Part shown: positions 47,661 through 56,943 of the stretch, one piece after another
Numbering within the stretch: the stretch's first letter is position 1
Layout of the letters: each line of letters begins with the position of its first letter
DNA from: SELP01 sp035969385
Lineage (GTDB): Bacteria; Pseudomonadota; Alphaproteobacteria; Rhodobacterales; Rhodobacteraceae
Direction: 5' to 3'
Assembly: GCF_035969385.1 (NCBI RefSeq)
Contig: NZ_JAYKKJ010000009.1
Location: forward strand, 62,001-126,000
DNA length: 64,000 bases
Made by a program: the position numbers and the translations under genes
Notes under the pieces: generated by a model
Databases searched by the model: none
Told to the model about the DNA's origin: nothing
What the model saw: only the letters and a program-made list of their open reading frames with translations

Positions 47661-49553
47661 TTACTCCATCCATTCCCACGGACGGGTAAAGGCCCCAAGC
47701 GCACTGACAATGTCCTGTTCGGACACGGTGCCGGTCTTTTGCAGCCGGGCGACCAGGCCGCGCTTCTTGTCCTCGACCACCTCTGCCACTTCGGCGGCGG
47801 CGTCGGCATGGGCCAGCGCCTCGTTATAGACGCGGGTGATCGCGCGCTTGCGCAGGTCCGGCTTAAAGATCTTGCCCACGGCGGTTTTCGGCAGTTCGGG
47901 CAGGATTTCCAGATGCTTCGGATGAGCCGCGCGTTCGTGGATCTTCTCTTTGGCATAGGCCAAAAGCTCGTCTTCCGAGGCGCTGCCGCCATCAACCAGT
48001 TCCACATAGGCGCAGGGGATTTCGCCCGCATGTGCATCCGGCTGGCCAATCGCGCCGACAAAGGCCACATCGGGGTGACCCGCCAGCGCCTCTTCGATCT
48101 CGGCCGGGTCGATGTTGTGACCGCCGCGAATGATCAGGTCCTTGGCGCGGCCGGTGATCCAGAGGTAGCCATCCTTGTCCACCCGGCCAAGGTCGCCGGT
48201 GCGCAGATACTGGGCGTTGGATTTCGGGCCGGGATAGAACAGATCGGCGTTCTTGGCCTCTTCGGTATAGGTGTTGCCCATGTAAACGCCGGGATTCGAC
48301 ACGCAGATTTCGCCCACATGGTCGGTCGGGCATTCCTCGTGGGTGTCCACCGCCATGATCTTGATATCGGTATAGGGGAAGGGAAGGCCGATCGACCCGA
48401 TCTTCTTTTCCCCGTCCGGCGGGTTGATCGACACAAGGCAGGTCGCCTCGGTCAGGCCATAGCCTTCGCAGATGGTCACCCCGGCGGCCTGTTCGAAGCG
48501 TTTATACAGCTCCACCGGCAGCGGGGCCGACCCGCAGAAGGCCAGTTTCAGGCTGGAAATATCCGCATCGACCTTGCGCTGCATCAGCGCGGACATGGCG
48601 GTCGGCACGGTGATCATGAAGGTCACCTTGTAGCGTTCGACCAGTTTCCAGAAATTGTCGAACACCCCGTCGCCGCGATAACCGGCGGGCGTCGGGAATA
48701 CGATATGCGCGCCAGAGGACAGTGAGGCGCCCATACAGACGATGGCCGCGAAGACGTGGAACATCGGCAGCGGGCAAATCTGGACGTCCTCGGGCGAGAA
48801 CAACAGCCGGTCGCCCAGCCAGGCGTTGTAGATGATCCCGGAATAGCGGTGCTGCGCCACCTTCGGCATCCCTGTGGTGCCGCCGGTATGGAAATAGGCG
48901 GCGACCCGGTCCTGCTGAACATCCTCGAACGTCAGCTTGGTCGGCTGCTTGGCGATTTCCGCGTTGAAATCCAGCACCTTTGCCTTGTGGGTCACGGCGA
49001 CCTTGGGCCGGATCAGCGGCACGATGACCTTTTTCAGCCCCGACAGGTAGCGGACAAGGTCCACCTCGAGAACGGTTTCGACATTGGGGGCAAGGCGCAC
49101 CGCCTCGGCCGCCTTTTGCGGCACGTCGGTCTTTGGGAACCCCTTCAGGGTGACCAGAACCTTGGCGTTGGTTTCCCGCAGGATGGCCGCAATCTGTTCG
49201 GCCTCCAGCAGCGGGTTGATCGGGTTGACGATCCCCGCGACCTGCCCGCCCAGATAGGTCAGCACCGTTTCGTTGCAGTTGGGCAGAAGATAGGCCACCA
49301 CATCGGTCGGCCCCACGCCAAGGCTGCGCAGCAGGTTGGCGGTCTGGCTGGTGCGGTCCTTCAGTTCGGACCAGGACAGGGTTTCCTTCTTGGACTTGGG
49401 GTCCGACAGGATCTGATAGCTGACAGCCGCGCGGCCACCATGGGCGGCGGCGGTATGGGACAGCATCCCATATGTGGTGACCGGCAGATCGCGCTTGTCC
49501 CACGGCATTTCGTTCACGATTGCGTCGCGATCCGCGACCGTCGCATAGGTCAC
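47661..49553 (-). CDS. Acyl-CoA synthetase (AMP-binding)
   Basis: A 630-residue ANL-superfamily ligase that activates a carboxylic acid to its CoA thioester through an acyl-adenylate. The ATP motif is YFHTGGTTGMPK, with ICEGYGLTEAT and the TGDLGRVDKDGYLWITGRAKDL hinge. The catalytic C-terminal Lys is in PKTAVGKIFKP. A tail of about 50 residues beyond the usual end is rich in Ala/Glu. The substrate is probably a medium- or long-chain fatty acid, but cannot be fixed. It stands alone between convergent and co-directional genes. Confidence 0.92.
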   Translation of the reverse strand: MTYATVADRDAIVNEMPWDKRDLPVTTYGMLSHTAAAHGGRAAVSYQILSDPKSKKETLSWSELKDRTSQTANLLRSLGVGPTDVVAYLLPNCNETVLTYLGGQVAGIVNPINPLLEAEQIAAILRETNAKVLVTLKGFPKTDVPQKAAEAVRLAPNVETVLEVDLVRYLSGLKKVIVPLIRPKVAVTHKAKVLDFNAEIAKQPTKLTFEDVQQDRVAAYFHTGGTTGMPKVAQHRYSGIIYNAWLGDRLLFSPEDVQICPLPMFHVFAAIVCMGASLSSGAHIVFPTPAGYRGDGVFDNFWKLVERYKVTFMITVPTAMSALMQRKVDADISSLKLAFCGSAPLPVELYKRFEQAAGVTICEGYGLTEATCLVSINPPDGEKKIGSIGLPFPYTDIKIMAVDTHEECPTDHVGEICVSNPGVYMGNTYTEEAKNADLFYPGPKSNAQYLRTGDLGRVDKDGYLWITGRAKDLIIRGGHNIDPAEIEEALAGHPDVAFVGAIGQPDAHAGEIPCAYVELVDGGSASEDELLAYAKEKIHERAAHPKHLEILPELPKTAVGKIFKPDLRKRAITRVYNEALAHADAAAEVAEVVEDKKRGLVARLQKTGTVSEQDIVSALGAFTRPWEWME

Positions 49554-49671
49554 CGTTAACTCCTCCCTGAGTAACGCGGGATCTTCGCCCCGCCTTCTTG
49601 TGCCTCAAGAGGTAATCGCTGTGTCGCGTCGCGCAAGTATGACGCAGCGAAACACCCCTTTTGCCGGTCCG

Positions 49672-50319
49672 TCAGACCACGCTTTCCCGCTTGGGCAGGG
49701 TTAGGGGACAGGCCCCGGCGGCGCGCAGCTTGTCGGTCAGGTGCTCCATCCCGAACTCGGCGGCAAAGTCGCGTTCGGCATTGGTGATCCCGACAAAGCC
49801 CGCCAGCATCACATTGCCGGACGGAAGCGAAAACGCCTCGGGCGGGCGTTCGGGCGGGATCATCACCATGTTCATGATCTGGCAACGGTCATTGCCGTCC
49901 ACCGGATGGTTCAGCGGGATCACATCGTGAAACGCCAGCGGCTCGCCGTCCACCTGCCCGTCGGCCAAGAGCAGGTCATAGGTCAGAAGGCTTTGCAGGC
50001 GCATGATCGCCCAATCCGCCTTCTCCTCGGTCTCAAGGAAGAACTCGACCCCGACGCCGGATTCGCCGTTGGGGTTGTAATCGGCAGGGTCCACGCCCTG
50101 CGGATCGGAATAGCCAGAGGTGACGTAGAGCCAGCTGGCACGCTCTGTCGTTGGCTTGAATTCGCAAATCTGGAACTCCAGCCAATGGGCATCCACCTCG
50201 ACATCGCCGAAGGCGCCGAAAACTTCCTGCTGCAATTTGAACGGCGGTCGGTTCGCCTCTCCGAACAGCTCCGGATAGACGTCCTTTTCCCGAATTTTCC
50301 TGATCGCTGCCAAATCCAT
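49672..50319 (-). CDS. Suppressor-of-fused (SUFU) domain protein
   Basis: A 215-residue protein matching the bacterial SUFU-like domain, recognisable from the EFQICEFKPTTERASWLYVTSGYSD-type region (quoted here only in part), GVGVEFFLETEEKADWAI and FHDVIPLNHPVDG. SUFU in animals regulates Gli factors; bacterial members are often found as immunity-type or stand-alone proteins. No toxin gene is adjacent. The ATG at 50319 has GGGACAG upstream and gives a natural N-terminus (MDLAAIRKIREKD). Function unknown. Confidence 0.7.
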   Translation of the reverse strand: MDLAAIRKIREKDVYPELFGEANRPPFKLQQEVFGAFGDVEVDAHWLEFQICEFKPTTERASWLYVTSGYSDPQGVDPADYNPNGESGVGVEFFLETEEKADWAIMRLQSLLTYDLLLADGQVDGEPLAFHDVIPLNHPVDGNDRCQIMNMVMIPPERPPEAFSLPSGNVMLAGFVGITNAERDFAAEFGMEHLTDKLRAAGACPLTLPKRESVV

Positions 50320-50386
50320 GAACTCTGTCCCTTCCTGTCTAATGACCGGAAGCATCCCGCATTCAGGGAAATCTGGCAAGGAATGG

Positions 50387-52180
50387 TTATTCGGCGGCCA
50401 GACCTTCGGTGAACTGCAGGCGGGCCAGACGGGCGTAGAGGCCACCTTCGGCCACCAGCGCCTCATGCGTGCCCTGCGCCACGATCCGGCCCTCGTCGAA
50501 GACGACGATGCGGTCGGCCTTTTTCACGGTGGCAAGACGGTGGGCAACGATCAGCGTGGTCCGGGTTTCGGCCAGCCGGTCCACCGCCTGCTGCACAAGG
50601 CGTTCGCTTTCGGCGTCCAGCGCGCTGGTCGCTTCGTCCAGAAGCAGGATCGGCGCGTCGCGCAGGATGGCGCGGGCAATGGCGATGCGCTGTTTCTGGC
50701 CGCCCGACAGCATCACGCCGCGTTCGCCCACATAGGTGTCATAGCCATTGGGCAGCGCGGTCAGGAAATCGTGCGCGGCGGCGGCGCGGGCGGCCTCCTC
50801 GACCTCGGCATCGGTGGCATCGGGGCGGCCAAAACGGATATTTTCCCGCGCGGTTTCGGCAAAGATCACCGGGTCCTGCGGGACAAGGGCGATCTGCTGG
50901 CGGAAGGCGGCGCGGGACAGGTCGGTCAGGGCCGCGTCGCCCAGCCGGATTGCACCGCTGTCGGGGTCGTAGAACCGCAGCAGAAGCTGGATGATGGTGG
51001 ATTTTCCCGCGCCCGACGGGCCGACAAGGGCCACGGTTTCGCCCGGCGCAACGGTCAGGTCGATTCTGTCCAGCGCGGCCATGTTGGGCCGGGACGGGTA
51101 GTGGAAGGTGACCCCGTCAAACCGGATCGGCTCGCCCCGCATGTCGGGGGTCGGGGCGGGCTGGTCCGGGTCTTTCACCCGGTCGTCGGCGTTCAACAGT
51201 TCGACCAGCCGCTCGGTCGCGCCGGCGGCCCGCTGCAATTCGCCCCAGATTTCCGACAGGGCGCCAACCGCGCCGGCAACCATGACGGCATAGATGACAA
51301 ACTGCACCAACTCGCCCACGGTCATCATGTTCAGCCGCACATCGCGCGCACCAACCCACAAGACACCGACGACGCCCGCGAAGATCAGGAAGATCACGAT
51401 CATCGTCATCAGCGACCGGGTCGCGATCCGGCGCTTGGCCGAGACAAAGCTTTTCTCGGTCACTTCGGCAAATCGGGCGGCGGCACGGACTTCCTGGGTA
51501 AAGGCCTGCACGGTTTGCACCGACAACAACGCCTCGGACGCATTGCCCGAGGAGGCCGCGATCCAGTCCTGGTTTTCCCGGCTCAGCGCGCGAAGGCGGC
51601 GGCCCAGAACGACAATGGGCACGATCACGGCAGGCACGATCAACAGGACCAGCCCGGTCAGCTTGGCCGAGGTGAAGAGCATCAGGACCATGCCGCCAAG
51701 GAAGATCAGCACGTTGCGCAGCGCGACCGAGACGGAGGAGCCGATCACCGACAGGATCAGGGTGGTGTCGGTGGTGATCCGGCTCAGGACCTCACCGGTC
51801 ATGATGTTTTCGAAGAACGAGGGGCTCATCCCGATGACGCGGTTGAACACTGCCTCGCGGATATCGGCCACGACCCGTTCGCCCAGCCGGGTGACAAGGT
51901 AGTAGCGCAGCGCGGTCCCGGCGGCGAGAAGGGCGGCAATGGCCAGCGCCGCGCCGAAATACTGGTCCAGAAGGGTGGTGGCCCCGCCTTCGAAATTGTC
52001 GACCACGCGGCGCACGGCCAAGGGCAGGGTCAGCGAAATCATCGCCGTCAGGACAAGGGCCACCCCGGCGGCCGCGATCATCAACCGGTAGGGGCGCAGG
52101 AAGGGCCAAAGACCGGCCAGCGCGCCAACGCGTTTCGACTTGGCACGTTCGGCCTCGACGGGCAGCGGGGCGTCAGACAT
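50387..52180 (-). CDS. ABC exporter, fused permease/ATPase
   Basis: A 597-residue half-exporter. Residues about 25-320 form a six-helix type I exporter membrane domain, and the C-terminal ATPase has Walker A GPSGAGKST, the signature MLSGGQKQR, Walker B ILLLDEATSALD and the H-loop VAHRLATVKK. It probably works as a homodimer exporting a lipid or drug (MsbA/LmrA group). The ATG at 52180 is preferred. It is followed upstream by a palindromic repeat and tRNA-Gly and is not evidently in an operon. Confidence 0.92.
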   Translation of the reverse strand: MSDAPLPVEAERAKSKRVGALAGLWPFLRPYRLMIAAAGVALVLTAMISLTLPLAVRRVVDNFEGGATTLLDQYFGAALAIAALLAAGTALRYYLVTRLGERVVADIREAVFNRVIGMSPSFFENIMTGEVLSRITTDTTLILSVIGSSVSVALRNVLIFLGGMVLMLFTSAKLTGLVLLIVPAVIVPIVVLGRRLRALSRENQDWIAASSGNASEALLSVQTVQAFTQEVRAAARFAEVTEKSFVSAKRRIATRSLMTMIVIFLIFAGVVGVLWVGARDVRLNMMTVGELVQFVIYAVMVAGAVGALSEIWGELQRAAGATERLVELLNADDRVKDPDQPAPTPDMRGEPIRFDGVTFHYPSRPNMAALDRIDLTVAPGETVALVGPSGAGKSTIIQLLLRFYDPDSGAIRLGDAALTDLSRAAFRQQIALVPQDPVIFAETARENIRFGRPDATDAEVEEAARAAAAHDFLTALPNGYDTYVGERGVMLSGGQKQRIAIARAILRDAPILLLDEATSALDAESERLVQQAVDRLAETRTTLIVAHRLATVKKADRIVVFDEGRIVAQGTHEALVAEGGLYARLARLQFTEGLAAE

Positions 52181-52250
52181 ATCGTTTCCTGCATGGGTTC
52201 GCGTTGCATCCACTTAAGCGGCGCGGGCGCGGGGCGCAAGCAGGAGGGGC

Positions 52251-52325
52251 CCATGGGTCAAGACCCATGGTGACGAAGGGGCGCTGCCCCTCTGGCCCTT
52301 CCGGGCCATTCACCCCGGGATATTT
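52251..52325. repeat. Palindromic repeat, single-arm locus
   Basis: CCATGGGTCAAGACCCATGG at 52251-52270 is followed by a module at 52273-52325 (ACGAAGGGGCGCTGCCCCT, GGCCC/GGGCC hairpin, CACCCCGGG) almost identical to the one at 21222-21275. Only one terminal palindrome is seen here; the far one is absent. Confidence 0.7.
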
Positions 52326-52381
52326 ACCCACCCAAAGAAGGACAGGACCGGGCGCGATGGATTGGACCCTTGGGGAAAGGA

Positions 52382-52455
52382 TGGAGCGGGCGACGGGAAT
52401 CGAACCCGTATCTCTTGCTTGGAAGGCAAGGGTCTTACCATTACACAACGCCCGC
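52382..52455 (-). tRNA. tRNA-Gly (anticodon UCC)
   Basis: A 74-nt cloverleaf with a 7-bp acceptor stem GCGGGCG/CGCCCGC, the anticodon stem CTTGC/GCAAG around the loop CTTCCAA, a T arm with GGTTCGATTCC, and an encoded CCA after the discriminator T. The D stem has one G-G mismatch. It reads GGA and related Gly codons. Confidence 0.95.
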
Positions 52456-52491
52456 TTCGGCCCCCCGTATAAGATGCAGCGCGGGGGAGGT

Positions 52492-53169
52492 TCAAGCCCC
52501 CGCGTCACCGATCGGTTCGATCAATTGCGGCCCGCTGGCCCGGTTGGAGTTCACCTCGGTCCCGACCCGCCGCAGGTGCAGGGCCCCATCCGGGGCGGGG
52601 CGCATCAGCCGGGCCGCGCCCTTGCCTTCCTCGCCCAGCCATAGCGCCCAGTCAGCGGGGTCAAGCACCACGGGCAGCCGGTGGTGGATGCGGGCCATGT
52701 CGGCATTGGCCGCGCAGGTGACGATGGCGCAGGCGGTCAGCGGGTCGTGGCCCGGTTTTTCCCAGTCCTGCCAGATGCCGGCAAAGACCATCGGCACGCC
52801 ATCCGCCCGGGTGACATACCAGGGCAAGGGCTGTCCGCCCTTGGGCCGTTCCCATTCATAGAACCCGTCGGCGGCGATCAGGCAGCGGCGCTGGCGGCAG
52901 GCCTCGCGAAAGGCGGGCTTTTCGGCGATGGTTTCGGACCTTGCGTTGATCAGCAGCGGCCCGTCGGTCGGGGTCTTGTACCAGGCGGGCACGAAGCCCC
53001 AGCGCATCGGTCGCAGCCGCCGGGCGCCCGCGTCCGAGGTGGCAACCGCGATCCGGTTCGTGGGGCAGACGTTGAAGTTGGGGTCCTGCGGCAGGTCGTT
53101 GTCAGGGGTGGCGGCGAACATCTGCGCCATCGCGTCCTGCGGAAGGGTGATCGCCATGCGCCCGCACAT
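52492..53169 (-). CDS. SRAP family protein (YedK/HMCES-like)
   Basis: A 225-residue SOS-response-associated peptidase-fold protein that crosslinks to abasic sites in single-stranded DNA. After Met removal Cys2 is the catalytic residue (MCGRMAITLP). The family segments NVCPTNRIAV, MRWGFVPAW, INARSETIAEKPAFR, CLIAADGFYEWE and the His region RIHHRLPVVLD are all present. The ATG at 53169 places Cys at position 2. Its start overlaps the stop of the methyltransferase by one base. Confidence 0.94.
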   Translation of the reverse strand: MCGRMAITLPQDAMAQMFAATPDNDLPQDPNFNVCPTNRIAVATSDAGARRLRPMRWGFVPAWYKTPTDGPLLINARSETIAEKPAFREACRQRRCLIAADGFYEWERPKGGQPLPWYVTRADGVPMVFAGIWQDWEKPGHDPLTACAIVTCAANADMARIHHRLPVVLDPADWALWLGEEGKGAARLMRPAPDGALHLRRVGTEVNSNRASGPQLIEPIGDAGA

Positions 53170-54374
53170 CAGCGGACCCGCCCCTTCAGGAGCGCCGAGT
53201 ATTGGTAAAGCCCCCAGGGCGACAGCGCCTGTTCCAGCGCCAGCCACAGCGGGCGGGCGGTGTCCGTGGTCAGCCCCGCCGCCTTGGTGATCGCGCCGAT
53301 GCTGCTGCGCCCGTCGATCCGTGCGATCAGCGGCGCGGCCTCGGGCGGCAGGGACAGGGTGATGGTTTCCTGCCCGCTTTTGATCGGGATCGGGCGGCCC
53401 TGCGCCACGGCCCCGGCCAGTGCCTGCGGCGGGCCGCCTTTCAGGTGCGGGATCAGGTCGGGCGCAGCGCCACCAGCAGGCTGGCGGGGGTCGTCCGCCG
53501 GCACGGCATAGCCGACATGGACCTTCAACGTACCCGACAGGTCTTCGGCCAGTGCCATCCGGGCGGGCCGGTCCATCGCGTCGGGAACGGGGCCGAACCG
53601 GCTGGGGTCATATTGCCCGGGCGATGCGAAATCGGACAGGGCCCAGCCCGCGCCCGCCAGTTCCGCCAGCAGGTCCGGCACCGAATAGGCGCGGTCCTGC
53701 CCATGCAGCAGAAGATCATAGAACCCCGCGTCCGACGACTTGTGATCGCCAAGGTTCGGGTTGCGCTTGAACGGATGCGCGTCGGGCAGGGCGACAAAAA
53801 CCTTGCGGGCGGCGGTCAGCCGGTCTTCGGGCGGCAGCCCGTCGAACATCGCGCCAAAGGCCCGTTGCAGGGGATAGACCCCGGACCGGCCCAATGGCGC
53901 ATAGACCATGAACCCCAGCCCCCCGCCGGGGGCGCAGGCGGCGCGCAGAGCCCGAAAGCCCGCCGCAGGGTCGGGCAGGTGGTGCAGCACCCCGCAACAG
54001 TCGATGTAGTCGAACTGGCCAAGATCAGGCGCGTCCAGAAGGCTGCCTGTCAGGAACCGGATATTCTTCAACCCCCGGACCTTTGCCCGCGCCTCCGCCA
54101 CCCCGCGCGACGCGCGGGAGAGGTCGACATAGGTGATGTCATAGGGGCGGCGCGCGTCCGTCATCAGCTGCGCCAGTTGGATCAGCCCGTCGCCGGTGCC
54201 GCCGCCCGCCACGAGGACGCGCAGGCGCTTGGACCAGTCCCGCTGGCCGCCCCAAAGGAAGTGATCCATCTCGACCGGGTTTGATGGAGAGCCGGTAACC
54301 AGCCGGGACTTTTCCTCGGCCGGGTCGCGGGCGGGATAGGGGAAGGCTTCGTATTGTTCGGAAACGGTGACCAT
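53169..54374 (-). CDS. Class I SAM-dependent methyltransferase
   Basis: A 401-residue protein with an AdoMet-binding domain in the first half (VLVAGGGTGDGLIQLAQL, DITYVDLSRAS and DYIDCCGVLHHLPDP) and a C-terminal domain of about 150 residues ending in SLPPEAAPLIARIDGRSS, which resembles a PqqD-like or winged helix module. The start SEQYEAFPYPARDP is typical of a group of putative protein or small-molecule methyltransferases. The substrate is unknown. It is translationally coupled to the SRAP gene. Confidence 0.87.
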   Translation of the reverse strand: MVTVSEQYEAFPYPARDPAEEKSRLVTGSPSNPVEMDHFLWGGQRDWSKRLRVLVAGGGTGDGLIQLAQLMTDARRPYDITYVDLSRASRGVAEARAKVRGLKNIRFLTGSLLDAPDLGQFDYIDCCGVLHHLPDPAAGFRALRAACAPGGGLGFMVYAPLGRSGVYPLQRAFGAMFDGLPPEDRLTAARKVFVALPDAHPFKRNPNLGDHKSSDAGFYDLLLHGQDRAYSVPDLLAELAGAGWALSDFASPGQYDPSRFGPVPDAMDRPARMALAEDLSGTLKVHVGYAVPADDPRQPAGGAAPDLIPHLKGGPPQALAGAVAQGRPIPIKSGQETITLSLPPEAAPLIARIDGRSSIGAITKAAGLTTDTARPLWLALEQALSPWGLYQYSALLKGRVR

Positions 54375-54415
54375 GGGCAGAGCCTAGGGCGGCGTGGCCG
54401 CAAGGAAAAGGGGGA

Positions 54416-54507
54416 GGTGGGTTGAAACCCACCTTACATTCAGGTCCGCATTTTCGGGCCAGACCTGTAAGGTTGGGGAACGGGCGTAAGATGGGTTTCA
54501 ACCCACC
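54416..54507. repeat. Paired palindromic repeat locus 3
   Basis: GGTGGGTTGAAACCCACC at 54416-54433 with TTAC inside, and ATGGGTTTCAACCCAC at 54491-54507 with GTAAG inside, form an inward-facing pair like those at 21202 and 31982. Next to it, at 54545-54595, lies a second kind of repeat with the hairpins TGCCAAATC/GATTTGGCA and GCGCCCG/CGGGCGC. This explains the 293-bp gap here, which holds no gene. Confidence 0.75.
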
Positions 54508-54667
54508 CGACGGGCGCGGCACTTGACCACATGCGTAGCTCCAGTGCCAAATCGCAGATTTGGCAGCGCCCGAACCGCCCCCACGGGGCGGGCGCTTTGC
54601 TTCCCGCCCCTCGGTTCGTGCACGGCGGTTAGACAGTTCAGGGTGCCTATCCCTGCGGCGGGGGCCT

Positions 54668-55594
54668 CTAGCGCGGGCCGCGCTGCGCGATCACCACGCC
54701 CGAGGCGACGATGGCCGCGCCAACGGCCTGTGCCCAGCTCCAGTCTTGCCCGAGCGCGACAAGGATCAGCATCACGTAGCACGGGGCGACGTTGATGTGA
54801 AACGACGCCACCGCGACGCCGAGCCGCCCGACCGAGGCCAGCCAGAGGAACTGCGACAGGGCCATGCTGCCGAAGGCGTAGATCAGCAGCGGCATGAGCG
54901 TGCCCGGCACCAACAGCCCCGGCGGGGTGGCGACCGCGCCGGTCAGCCGAGCGCCAACCGCGATGCAGCCCATGAACATCAGGCCGCCCGCAAGGGTGAT
55001 CGTGGTGCGGCCCACCGGCGACAGGTCGGGGAAATCCCGCACCGTCGCCCAGCTGCCCCAGCTGAACAGGAAACAGGCGGCCACGGCCATCCCGGCCCCC
55101 AGCCCGAGGTCCAGCACAGGGCCACCGCCAGCCGCAATTGCCCCGCCCACGACCGAGGCCAGCAGCCCGATGATGAACCCCATAGTCAGCCGGCGGTCTT
55201 CGAAGATCATCTCGATCACCGTGGCCGCGATGGGGCAGGCGGCGGCGATCACTGCCACCGTGACCGGGTCGGTGTAGTCCTGCGCCAGAAGCAGCAGGTA
55301 GGCCCCAAGGCCAAAGGCGATCCCGCCCACTACCGTGCCCCGGCCCCAACGGGCCCGGATCAGCGCCAGCGGCCCGTCCAGCATCACCCAGATCGGGATC
55401 AGGATCCCTACCGCCAGCGCCAGCCGTGCGGTGATCAGCATCAGCGGGTCCCAGGTTTGCAGCAGGTAGTCCGCCGCCGGGAACCCGGCTGCCCAGGCGA
55501 CCATCGACAGGACGGCAAGCGTGTTGCCTTCCAGCAATTGCCGGGGCGGACGCGGCACGATGGGCGGGCCGAGCGGATCTGGGGTCTGAACCAT
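54668..55594 (-). CDS. EamA/DMT family permease
   Basis: A 308-residue inner-membrane protein of the drug/metabolite transporter superfamily, with about ten hydrophobic helices in two EamA repeats. Helix starts such as LAVLSMVAWAAGFPAADYLL and ITARLALAVGILIPIW, and the FSWGSWATVRDF turn between repeats, are typical. Such permeases export amino acids or metabolites; the substrate is not identified. The ATG at 55594 (MVQTPDPLGPP) was chosen as the first Met before the first helix. It is divergent from the hydroxypyruvate isomerase-like gene with a 147-bp shared region. Confidence 0.87.
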   Translation of the reverse strand: MVQTPDPLGPPIVPRPPRQLLEGNTLAVLSMVAWAAGFPAADYLLQTWDPLMLITARLALAVGILIPIWVMLDGPLALIRARWGRGTVVGGIAFGLGAYLLLLAQDYTDPVTVAVIAAACPIAATVIEMIFEDRRLTMGFIIGLLASVVGGAIAAGGGPVLDLGLGAGMAVAACFLFSWGSWATVRDFPDLSPVGRTTITLAGGLMFMGCIAVGARLTGAVATPPGLLVPGTLMPLLIYAFGSMALSQFLWLASVGRLGVAVASFHINVAPCYVMLILVALGQDWSWAQAVGAAIVASGVVIAQRGPR

Positions 55595-55741
55595 GGCGGG
55601 GCCGTTCTTTGGTTGTCTGTTGGGGACCGGTCGGTAATGTTCCAGCCATGGGGAACGGTGGCGGGGGCCGATTGGCCGGTCTTGCCCGTTCCCGACCAAA
55701 TGTCGTTTTCCGGCCCCGTGCCGCAGCCAAAAAGGCCTGAA

Positions 55742-56491
55742 ATGCCAAGATTTTGCGCCAACCTCACGATGCTGTTCACCGAATACCCGTTCCTTGAACG
55801 GTTCGGTGCGGCCCGGTCCGCCGGGTTCGACACGGTCGAGGTGCTGTTTCCCTATGACGAACCCGCGCCATTGGTCCGCGATATGCTGAACCGGAACGGG
55901 CTGACCCTTGCCCTGATCAACTGCCCGCCGCCGAACTATACCGGCGGGGCACGGGGCTTTGCCGCCGTTCCGGGGGCCGAGGAGCGGTTCCGCCATGATT
56001 TCAGGCGCACGCTGCGCTATGGGCAGGCGCTGGGCGCGCATCACCTGCACCTGATGGCGGGGGTGGCCGAGGGCGCGGCGGCGCGGGCCACCTTCATCGA
56101 CAACCTGCGCTGGGCGGCGGCAGAGGCCCCGACACAGTCCCTGACGATCGAGCCGATCAACCCCGTGGACATGCCCGGCTATTTCCTGAACGATTTCGAC
56201 CTCGCGCTTGAGGTGCTCGAGGCGGTTGCGGCCCCCAATCTGCACCTGCAATTCGATGCCTACCACGCCCAGCGGATCACCGGGGACGTGATGGGCACAT
56301 GGGACAAATGCCGCCACCGGGTCGCCCATGTGCAGGTGGGGGGCTTTCCGGGACGGCATGAACCCGCGGGCGGGGACATCGACTATCCCGCGTTCTTCGC
56401 GCGGCTGGATGCCGAAGGCTATGACGGCTGGGTCAGCGGCGAATACAACCCCGCCGGGCGGACGGATGAAGGATTGGATTGGATCGGGTGA
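55742..56491 (+). CDS. Hydroxypyruvate isomerase family protein
   Basis: A 249-residue TIM-barrel sugar isomerase-like protein (Hyi/OtnI type). Family features are the start CANLTMLFTEYPFLERF, LTIEPINPVDMPGYFLND with the metal-binding Glu, LQFDAYHAQ and VQVGGFPGRHEP, and SGEYNP at the end. It interconverts hydroxypyruvate and tartronate semialdehyde or 2-oxo-tetronate phosphate. The ATG at 55742 gives the exact family N-terminus. It stands alone in the neighbourhood. Confidence 0.92.
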   Translation: MPRFCANLTMLFTEYPFLERFGAARSAGFDTVEVLFPYDEPAPLVRDMLNRNGLTLALINCPPPNYTGGARGFAAVPGAEERFRHDFRRTLRYGQALGAHHLHLMAGVAEGAAARATFIDNLRWAAAEAPTQSLTIEPINPVDMPGYFLNDFDLALEVLEAVAAPNLHLQFDAYHAQRITGDVMGTWDKCRHRVAHVQVGGFPGRHEPAGGDIDYPAFFARLDAEGYDGWVSGEYNPAGRTDEGLDWIG

Positions 56492-56562
56492 TCATGCTGA
56501 CAGGATGCTGTCAGCAGCCCTGTGTCAGAAGGGGGCATCGCAACCCTATCAGGAGATAACAG

Positions 56563-56934
56563 ATGACCACCCAAGCAATCACCGTCTGGACCGAAGTGCC
56601 CGTCACCGACATGGACCGGGCCGTGGGTTTTTACAACGCGGTCTTCGGCTATGACATGCAGATCGACTCAACCGGCCCGAACCCCATGGCCCTGTTTGGC
56701 AACACGATGGAGGGCACCGGCGGCCATATCTATCCCGGGACCCCGGCCAAGGGCGGCAACGGGCCGACCATCCACCTTGCCCTGCCCGGATCGCTGGAAG
56801 ACGGGATCGCCGCCTGCGCCAAGGCGGGCGGCACCGTGATTTCCCCCGCCATCGAAATTCCTCCGGGCCGCTTTGCCTATGCCATCGACCCGGACGGCAA
56901 TTCCATCGGCCTGTTCGAACCCAAAGCCGCCTAG
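56563..56934 (+). CDS. VOC family protein
   Basis: A 123-residue vicinal-oxygen-chelate (glyoxalase/bleomycin resistance fold) protein. It has two beta-alpha-beta-beta-beta modules with VPVTDMDRAVGFYNAVFGY at the start and FAYAIDPDGNSIGLFEP at the end. A metal-binding His in GGHIYPGTP and Glu near the C-terminus are plausible. The function is not set by the sequence. The WYL regulator gene follows 9 bp later, so the pair is probably co-expressed. Confidence 0.88.
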   Translation: MTTQAITVWTEVPVTDMDRAVGFYNAVFGYDMQIDSTGPNPMALFGNTMEGTGGHIYPGTPAKGGNGPTIHLALPGSLEDGIAACAKAGGTVISPAIEIPPGRFAYAIDPDGNSIGLFEPKAA

Positions 56935-56943
56935 GAGGCCCCC

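Noticed and set aside
52382..52455. tRNA-Gly as an attachment site for an integrated element
   Set aside because: No integrase, no second copy of the tRNA 3' end and only ordinary chromosomal genes on both sides.
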